NCBI GenBank assembly: GCA_946613735.1
Contig: CAMOFS010000062.1
Location: 1-7,644 of the forward strand
Direction: 5' to 3'
DNA length: 7,644 nt
Source of the DNA: an uncultured Lachnospiraceae bacterium
GTDB taxonomy: Bacteria > Bacillota_A > Clostridia > Lachnospirales > Lachnospiraceae
Below, piece by piece: positions 1-5,422 of the stretch; positions within the stretch are counted from its first letter, which is position 1; each line of letters starts with the position of its first letter. The notes under the pieces were generated by a model. The model saw only the letters and a program-made list of their open reading frames with translations. It did not search any database and was not told where the DNA came from. Made by a program: the position numbers and the translations under genes.

Positions 1-8
1 GGTTTTAC

Positions 9-37
9 TTGAAAAATAGCGGTGTGAAATATATAAT
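9..37 (+). promoter_or_regulatory. SigA-type promoter upstream of metG
   Basis: The -35 box TTGAAA (9-14; 5 of 6 matches to TTGACA) and the -10 box TATAAT (32-37; 6 of 6) are separated by the optimal 17 nt. The start of transcription would be near A44, giving a 5' leader of about 19 nt that holds little more than the Shine-Dalgarno. Such a short leader leaves no room for a T-box or another riboswitch between this promoter and metG. Only the bases upstream of 9 are missing, so a second, more distal promoter with a leader RNA cannot be excluded. Confidence 0.8.
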
Positions 38-50
38 TTCTCTATATGCA

Positions 51-56
51 AGGAGG
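51..56 (+). promoter_or_regulatory. Shine-Dalgarno deciding the metG start
   Basis: AGGAGG lies 6 nt before the ATG at 63. It fixes that codon as the start of metG rather than the in-frame TTG at 9. The TTG has no Shine-Dalgarno, lies inside the -35 box and upstream of the predicted transcript start, and would add 18 residues with no counterpart in the family. Confidence 0.9.
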
Positions 57-62
57 AAGAAA

Positions 63-2108
63 ATGACTGAAAAAGGAAAGTATTATATCACTACCGCCAT
101 CACCTATACATCGGGCAAGCCCCATATAGGTAACACATATGAGATCATCTTAGCAGATGCCATTGCCCGTTTTAAGAGAAAAGAGGGCTATGACGTACGG
201 TTCCAGACCGGTACCGATGAGCATGGACAAAAGATAGAGACCCGCGCCATAGAGGCAGGCACCACACCCAAGGGCTTTGTGGACGAGGTGTCTGCTGAGG
301 TAAAGCGCCTTTGGGATCTTTGCGACACCTCCTATGACCGCTTTATCAGGACCACTGATGAGGATCATGAGCGCCAGGTCCAGAAGATATTCAAAAAGCT
401 CTATGATCAGGGCGATATCTACAAAGGATCATATTCCGGTATTTACTGTACGGAGTGTGAGGCCTTTTACACCGAGTCCCAGCTTTCTGACGGCAAATGC
501 CCCGTCTGCGGCGGCGAGGTTCATCCCATGGAGGAGGAGGCATACTTTTTCAAGATGAGCAAGTATGCACCTGCCCTTATTGACCATATCAATTCCCATC
601 CGGAGTTCATCCAGCCTGTTTCCAGGAAAAATGAGATGATGAACAACTTCCTGCTTCCGGGACTTCAGGATCTGTGTGTATCCAGGAGCTCCTTTAAGTG
701 GGGCATACCTGTAGATTTCGACGACAAGCATGTGGTATATGTGTGGCTTGATGCCCTTACCAACTACATCACCGGCATCGGTTATGACGGAGATGGCAAC
801 CATAGCGATATGTACAAAAAGTACTGGCCCGCCGATCTGCACCTTATAGGAAAGGATATCGTCAGATTCCATACCATTTACTGGCCCATCTTTTTGATGG
901 CTTTGGGCGAGCCTCTTCCCAAGCAGGTGTTTGGTCATCCCTGGCTATTACAGGGCGGGGAAAAGATGTCCAAGTCCAAGGGCAACGTGATCTATGCCGA
1001 CGACATGGCAGAGCTTTTCGGAGTGGATGCGGTGAGATACTTCTGTATCCATGAGATGCCCTTTGACAACGACGGTGTCATTACTTGGGAGATTCTGACA
1101 GAGAGGTACAATTCCGATCTGGCAAATACTCTGGGTAACCTGGTTTCACGTACCATCGCCATGGAGAAAAAGTACTTCGGTGGTGTGGTGAAGAACCCCA
1201 AAGTTTCAGAGCCGGTGGACGAGGATCTGAAAGAAGTACTTCTGGGAGTACTTCCCGCAGTTTTGGAAAAGATGGAGACCCTTCATGTGGCAGATGCCCT
1301 GACTGAGGTTTTCAAGGCCTATAAGCGTCTGAACAAATACATAGATGAGACAGAGCCTTGGGTACTGGCCAAGGACGAGAGTAAATCTGACAGGCTGGCT
1401 ACAGTGCTTTATAACCTGATCGAGGGCATTACCATGGCTACGTCGGTGCTTTCACCCTTCCTTCCCAGGACGGCGGACAGCATAGCTTCAGAGCTTAATA
1501 CCTCATTACGTGATTTTGATGATTTAGCGACCTTTGGTCTCTATCCCGATGGCAATGAATTACCTGAGGAGACACCCATTCTCTTTGCCCGTGCAGATGT
1601 AAATGAGATCCTTAAAAAGACAGAGGAGATCACCGCAAAGCAGCGTGAGGAGTTTTTGGCATCACAAAAGACTGCCAGAAAGAATCTGGTGGCAGCAGGC
1701 AAGATGAGTCCTGAGGAGGCAGCCAGACTGGATGCAGCCGAGAGCGGCGCAGATGAGCCCGGCATAGATATCGAGGCCAAGCCCGAGATCAGCTTTGATG
1801 ACTTTTCAAAAATGCAGTTTCAGGTGGGCGTGATAAAAAGCTGTGAGGCTGTGGAAAAGTCCAAAAAGCTTTTATGCTCCCAGGTTCAGGTGGGCTCCAA
1901 GACACTCCAGATAGTTTCCGGTATCAGAAAGTACTATTCGCCGGAGGAGATGGTGGGCAAGCGTGTCATGGTACTTACCAACCTTGCTCCCGCCAAGCTG
2001 GCCGGGGTACTCTCGGAGGGCATGCTTTTATGCGCCGAGGATGAAAAGGGCGACCTGGCCCTTATGACACCTGAAAAGGATATGCCATCCGGAGCGGAGA
2101 TCTGCTGA
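63..2108 (+). CDS. metG: methionyl-tRNA synthetase (class I)
   Basis: This cytosolic enzyme charges tRNA-Met (initiator and elongator) with methionine using ATP. The product is 681 aa, normal for MetRS with a C-terminal extension. Visible in order: the class I HIGH-type signature as HIGN at residues 21-24, within a Rossmann catalytic domain; a four-cysteine zinc knuckle in the connective domain (C129, C132, C146, C149); the second class I signature KMSKS at 301-305; an all-helical anticodon-binding domain from roughly 360 to 530; and a Trbp111/EMAP-like tRNA-binding OB fold at about 578-681. A charged, Ala/Glu/Lys-rich linker joins the last two. The second H of HIGH being N is, as I recall, usual in Lachnospiraceae and not a sign of inactivation. 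The start is the ATG with AGGAGG six bases upstream. Its TGA stop shares its last base with the ATG of tatD, so it heads a coupled operon. Confidence 0.97.
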   Translation: MTEKGKYYITTAITYTSGKPHIGNTYEIILADAIARFKRKEGYDVRFQTGTDEHGQKIETRAIEAGTTPKGFVDEVSAEVKRLWDLCDTSYDRFIRTTDEDHERQVQKIFKKLYDQGDIYKGSYSGIYCTECEAFYTESQLSDGKCPVCGGEVHPMEEEAYFFKMSKYAPALIDHINSHPEFIQPVSRKNEMMNNFLLPGLQDLCVSRSSFKWGIPVDFDDKHVVYVWLDALTNYITGIGYDGDGNHSDMYKKYWPADLHLIGKDIVRFHTIYWPIFLMALGEPLPKQVFGHPWLLQGGEKMSKSKGNVIYADDMAELFGVDAVRYFCIHEMPFDNDGVITWEILTERYNSDLANTLGNLVSRTIAMEKKYFGGVVKNPKVSEPVDEDLKEVLLGVLPAVLEKMETLHVADALTEVFKAYKRLNKYIDETEPWVLAKDESKSDRLATVLYNLIEGITMATSVLSPFLPRTADSIASELNTSLRDFDDLATFGLYPDGNELPEETPILFARADVNEILKKTEEITAKQREEFLASQKTARKNLVAAGKMSPEEAARLDAAESGADEPGIDIEAKPEISFDDFSKMQFQVGVIKSCEAVEKSKKLLCSQVQVGSKTLQIVSGIRKYYSPEEMVGKRVMVLTNLAPAKLAGVLSEGMLLCAEDEKGDLALMTPEKDMPSGAEIC

Positions 2109-2890
2109 TGATATTTGAAAGCCACGCGCATTACGAGGACAGGAAGTTCGATTCGGATAGGGTCGAACTTCTTTCTATGATGAAAAAAAAGAATATAGGT
2201 ACCATAATCAACGTGGGAACCACCTTAGAGCTTTCCCGGGCAAGCATCGATCTGGCAAGGGAGTATGACTTTATCTATGCAGCCGTGGGTGTGCACCCAA
2301 GTGATATAGCCTGCCTCGAGGAGGCATCCGACGGCTTGGATCAGCTTAAGTCAATGGCAGAAAGTGAGAAAAAGGTGGTAGCCATAGGCGAGATAGGCCT
2401 GGATTTTTACTGGGAAAAGGATGAGGCTGTAAGAGAGCGCCAGCGCTTTTGGTACAATAAACAGCTAGAGCTCGCCAGAGAGCTGGATCTGCCGGTGATC
2501 ATCCACAGCAGGGATGCCAATGAAGAGACCTTTAATATCATGAAGGAGGCAGCCACCTTAGGTACGCGGGGAGTGATCCACTGCTATTCCGGATCCCCAG
2601 AGATGGCAGAGCAGTACGTCAAGCTGGGATACTACATAGGTATAGGCGGCGTTGTTACCTTTAAAAATGGTAAAAAGCTTAAGGAGACGGCCAAAAGGAT
2701 ACCCCTGGAGAACATCCTAGTGGAGACAGATGCTCCTTATATGGCACCGGAGCCCTTCCGGGGCGAGAGGAATGATTCCACCTTTTTGCCATATGTGATT
2801 AAGCAGATCTCAGAGCTTAGGGAGATCACAGTGGATGAGGTGATGGAGGTCACCAGGGAAAACGGCAAAAAGTTATTTGGAGTGGATTGA
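2108..2890 (+). CDS. tatD: TatD-family metal-dependent DNase
   Basis: TatD enzymes are soluble TIM-barrel metallo-hydrolases of the amidohydrolase superfamily. Characterised members have Mg-dependent 3'-5' exonuclease activity and are linked to DNA repair or turnover; the substrate here is not proven. The product is 260 aa, the usual family length. The full metal-ligand set is visible: the HxH pair H6/H8 near the N-terminus, E95 in GEIGLDFYW, H133 in IIHSRDA, H158 in HCYSG, and D208 in ETDAPY, followed by the family's PEPFRGERN stretch. The ATG overlaps the metG stop by one base (TGATG), and a modest GGAG-type Shine-Dalgarno (around 2095-2099) lies about 8 nt upstream, so translation should be coupled to metG. 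Residue 4 is Glu where many TatDs have Asp; this is minor. The neighbourhood metG-tatD-rsmA is classical in Firmicutes (compare B. subtilis yabD). Confidence 0.95.
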   Translation: MIFESHAHYEDRKFDSDRVELLSMMKKKNIGTIINVGTTLELSRASIDLAREYDFIYAAVGVHPSDIACLEEASDGLDQLKSMAESEKKVVAIGEIGLDFYWEKDEAVRERQRFWYNKQLELARELDLPVIIHSRDANEETFNIMKEAATLGTRGVIHCYSGSPEMAEQYVKLGYYIGIGGVVTFKNGKKLKETAKRIPLENILVETDAPYMAPEPFRGERNDSTFLPYVIKQISELREITVDEVMEVTRENGKKLFGVD

Positions 2891-3759
2891 TGTCAGATAT
2901 TCGTATAGCCAACCCCATAAGGACCGCAGGGATCCTAAAAAGGTACGGGCTTTTTGCAAAAAAGAAATATGGTCAGAATTTCCTCATAGACGAGGGGATA
3001 CTTGCTGAGATCGTGGATGCGTCAAGGATAAGTGATGCGGATCTGGCGGTGGAGATAGGCCCGGGTATCGGAGCCATGACCGAGTTTTTATGTGAAAAAG
3101 CGGGTCAGGTTCTGGCCATAGAGATAGATGAGAGGCTGATACCTGTTTTGGATGAGACGGTAGGCCATTTTGATAATCTTACGATCCTTAATGCAGATGT
3201 TTTAAAGACAGACATAGGAGCCTGGGCACGGGAGAACGCTCCGGGCAAAAGCATCAGGGTGGTGGCTAACCTTCCCTATTATATTACCACCCCCATCCTT
3301 ATGGCTCTCCTGGAGGGGGATGCGCCCATAGCTTCCATTACGGTAATGGTACAAAAAGAGGTGGCGGAGAGGATGATAAGCGGCCCCGGAACCAAGGATT
3401 ATGGAGCCCTGTCTCTGGCGGTGCAGTACTATGCCCAGCCGAGGATCGTCCTGACAGTGCCACCGGAGGCTTTTGATCCCAGACCGGGGGTGGAGTCAGC
3501 AGTCATCTCCCTTGAAAAATACGATAAGCCTCCCGTGGAAGTGCCTGATGAGAAGCTTTTGTTTGATGTCATAAGGGCTTCCTTTGCACAGAGACGAAAG
3601 ACTCTGGCCAACGGCCTGGGTAACAGTCCGGATATCGCTCTTACCAAGGATGAGGCAGCATCAGTGATCGCCTCCTGCGGATGGGATGAGCGTATACGTG
3701 GCGAGACCCTTACCCTTTCCGAGTTTGCGAAATTGACACATATGATATATACTAAATGA
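2890..3759 (+). CDS. rsmA: 16S rRNA (adenine1518-N6/adenine1519-N6)-dimethyltransferase
   Basis: RsmA (KsgA) dimethylates two adjacent adenines in helix 45 of 16S rRNA using SAM, late in 30S assembly. Its loss gives kasugamycin resistance in many bacteria. The product is 289 aa, normal for the family. Motifs seen: the N-terminal KKYGQNFL block (Q29, N30, F31); the SAM-binding loop EIGPGIG at 55-61; an acidic SAM-ribose region (AIEIDERL); the catalytic NLPYY motif at 127-131; and the C-terminal FAQRRKTL block at 232-239. The start is taken as the ATG at 2890, which overlaps the tatD stop by one base and has GGAG at 2879-2882, 7 nt upstream. The TTG one codon earlier is possible but less likely. 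In many Firmicutes rnmV (RNase M5) lies between tatD and rsmA; here it is absent. The downstream gene begins after a single base. Confidence 0.97.
   Translation: MSDIRIANPIRTAGILKRYGLFAKKKYGQNFLIDEGILAEIVDASRISDADLAVEIGPGIGAMTEFLCEKAGQVLAIEIDERLIPVLDETVGHFDNLTILNADVLKTDIGAWARENAPGKSIRVVANLPYYITTPILMALLEGDAPIASITVMVQKEVAERMISGPGTKDYGALSLAVQYYAQPRIVLTVPPEAFDPRPGVESAVISLEKYDKPPVEVPDEKLLFDVIRASFAQRRKTLANGLGNSPDIALTKDEAASVIASCGWDERIRGETLTLSEFAKLTHMIYTK
3725..3753 (+). promoter_or_regulatory. possible internal promoter in the end of rsmA
   Basis: TTGCGA (3725-3730; 4 of 6) and TATACT (3748-3753; 5 of 6) are spaced by 17 nt in an AT-rich patch at the 3' end of rsmA. A transcript would start at about 3760-3761, directly on the ATG of the next gene, giving a leaderless mRNA. 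A perfect TTGACA also lies at 3733-3738, but no good -10 box sits at the right distance from it. Matches this weak occur by chance, so this is a candidate only. Confidence 0.25.
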
Positions 3760-3760
3760 T

Positions 3761-5422
3761 ATGGATATAAGTCAGTACGACAGCATCATACAGGGCCTGA
3801 TAATGGATATGCAGGACAGCCGTGGCAAGGATCCGCGGATGTCTATTTCTTGTGGAAAAAAGCTTTTAGAGATCGGCATCGAAAGGTCCGAGCCTGAGCT
3901 TATAGGCTTTGCCCGTTTTTCCCTGGGTGAGACTTATTATCTGATGAACGATACTGACAATTTCTACCATGAGATGTCCCTTTGCATGGAGCCCCTGGAG
4001 CAGATCGGTGAGTGGGGCTACCTTACCATGGCCAACAACATGCTGGGTATCATGTCCCTAAACCGTGGCAATGCACCTGTGGCCATGGATTACTACATGG
4101 ATGCTTTGAATTATTGCTATGATTACAGTCTGCCTGATCTGGAGTTTTTGGTCCACATGAATCTGGCGGCGCTGTATCTGGATATCTCTGATGCGGACAA
4201 TGCCGTTTTTTATTACGAAAGGGGATACAAATACCTGTCATCCCACCGGGATATCGACGGTTACATAGAGAGCCTTACTGCAGACTGTGTGGGTCTAGGC
4301 AAGGCATACCTGCTAAAGGGCGATTTTGCAAGGTCAAAAGAATTTGACCTTAGGCTGGAAAAGGACTGCATGCCCTATGTCCACGAGCTGGAAAAGCTGG
4401 TGATCTATGCCTTTAGGGCCAGATTTTACCACGAGAGCGGCAGGGATGATGAATGCATGACATGTATTAGTGCCATCCGGGAGCATTTTTTACACGATCT
4501 CCCTGTGATGGATATCTTTGACGATATATATGATTTTTTGAAGCTTCTCCTGGAGATGGAGGAATACGACACCTTCACGGAGATACTGGATCACATGGAA
4601 AAGCCCATAGAGACCACAGGTATTAAGAATCTAAAAAGAAAGCTTTTGACTCTACGTATGAAGTACTACAAGGCAGCCAGGCATACGGATGCATACATGG
4701 AAAGTGGAGTGGAGTTTTTTGAGCTATCCCAGGAGATGGATCGTGAAAATGAGCAGATGGTGAAGGACACCATAGCCCTAAGGAGCCGCTACAATGACCT
4801 TACCGTGCTGACCAATGAAGTGAAGCGGGAGAACGAGGTGCTCTTGAAGCGCTCTGAGACAGATGCCCTTACCGGTATGTACAACAGACAGAAGCTCAAC
4901 AGCTTTGGCGATGCTGCTTTTGAGAGAGCCAGGAAAACCGGGACCGGCTTTGCTGTGGAGATCCTGGATATAGATTATTTCAAGGAATACAATGACAATT
5001 ACGGGCACCAGGCAGGTGACCGGTGCATAAGGTTTGTGGCAGATACCATAATGTCCCTTAAGCAACATCCCGGCGTCTTTTGCTCCAGATATGGCGGAGA
5101 CGAGTTTGTGCTGATCTATGAGGGCTATTCCGATCGTGAGGTTTTCGATATGGCGCGTGAGCTCAAGGAGCGCATCGTAGGTGCTGCCTTTGAGCACAAG
5201 TATTCCAAGGTACCCATCAAGGTGGTGACCCTGTCCCAGGGCATATTCTGGGGGATCCCACAGATGGGACATTCCCTTTGGAACTATCTGCATGCTGCGG
5301 ACAACAACCTATACAAGGTCAAGAAAAAGTCCCGAAACAGCATACTTTTAAGCCAGTCATCCGACTCATCGGACACCGATACCACCCACAACAAAAGCTA
5401 TGAGACGTTGACCGATGAGTAA
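3761..5422 (+). CDS. soluble TPR-coiled coil-GGDEF protein, predicted diguanylate cyclase
   Basis: The predicted role is synthesis of cyclic di-GMP from two GTP in the cytosol. The 553-aa product has no signal peptide or membrane segment. Residues 1 to about 320 are helical with TPR-like units (clearest near 90-122, 131-165 and 175-205), probably a protein-binding or sensing module. About 322-366 is a charged coiled coil leading into the GGDEF domain (about 367-530). That domain has DALTGMYNR at 368-376, the metal/GTP motif DIDYFK at 403-408, N411 and D420 of the ND..GH..GD block, and an intact GGDEF at 445-449. The autoinhibitory RxxD I-site is replaced by HPGV (436-439). A Ser/Asp/Thr-rich tail (532-553) follows the domain. 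The ATG comes one base after the rsmA stop with no Shine-Dalgarno, so it relies on coupling or a leaderless transcript. The 3' end overlaps the next gene by 8 nt. The catalytic call is fairly sure; the input signal is unknown. Confidence 0.9.
   Translation: MDISQYDSIIQGLIMDMQDSRGKDPRMSISCGKKLLEIGIERSEPELIGFARFSLGETYYLMNDTDNFYHEMSLCMEPLEQIGEWGYLTMANNMLGIMSLNRGNAPVAMDYYMDALNYCYDYSLPDLEFLVHMNLAALYLDISDADNAVFYYERGYKYLSSHRDIDGYIESLTADCVGLGKAYLLKGDFARSKEFDLRLEKDCMPYVHELEKLVIYAFRARFYHESGRDDECMTCISAIREHFLHDLPVMDIFDDIYDFLKLLLEMEEYDTFTEILDHMEKPIETTGIKNLKRKLLTLRMKYYKAARHTDAYMESGVEFFELSQEMDRENEQMVKDTIALRSRYNDLTVLTNEVKRENEVLLKRSETDALTGMYNRQKLNSFGDAAFERARKTGTGFAVEILDIDYFKEYNDNYGHQAGDRCIRFVADTIMSLKQHPGVFCSRYGGDEFVLIYEGYSDREVFDMARELKERIVGAAFEHKYSKVPIKVVTLSQGIFWGIPQMGHSLWNYLHAADNNLYKVKKKSRNSILLSQSSDSSDTDTTHNKSYETLTDE

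Noticed and set aside
9..62. TTG at 9 as an upstream start for metG
   Set aside because: It is part of the -35 box, lies upstream of the predicted transcript start and has no Shine-Dalgarno. The ATG at 63 has AGGAGG at ideal spacing.
123..134. HIGN instead of HIGH as a possible inactivating change in MetRS
   Set aside because: The rest of the active site, including KMSKS, is intact, and I recall HIGN as usual in Lachnospiraceae MetRS.
429..938. 169-codon open frame on the minus strand inside metG
   Set aside because: It lies opposite the zinc-knuckle and catalytic regions of MetRS, shows no family resemblance and has no convincing start context.
3733..3738. Perfect TTGACA as a -35 box for the GGDEF gene
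   Set aside because: The hexamers at 16-18 nt spacing (AATGAT, ATGATA, TGATAT) are poor -10 boxes, and the good TATACT lies only 9 nt away.
4778..5293. 171-codon open frame on the minus strand inside the GGDEF gene
   Set aside because: It is fully antisense to a well-supported GGDEF domain, has no recognisable motif, and arises from codon bias in the real gene.
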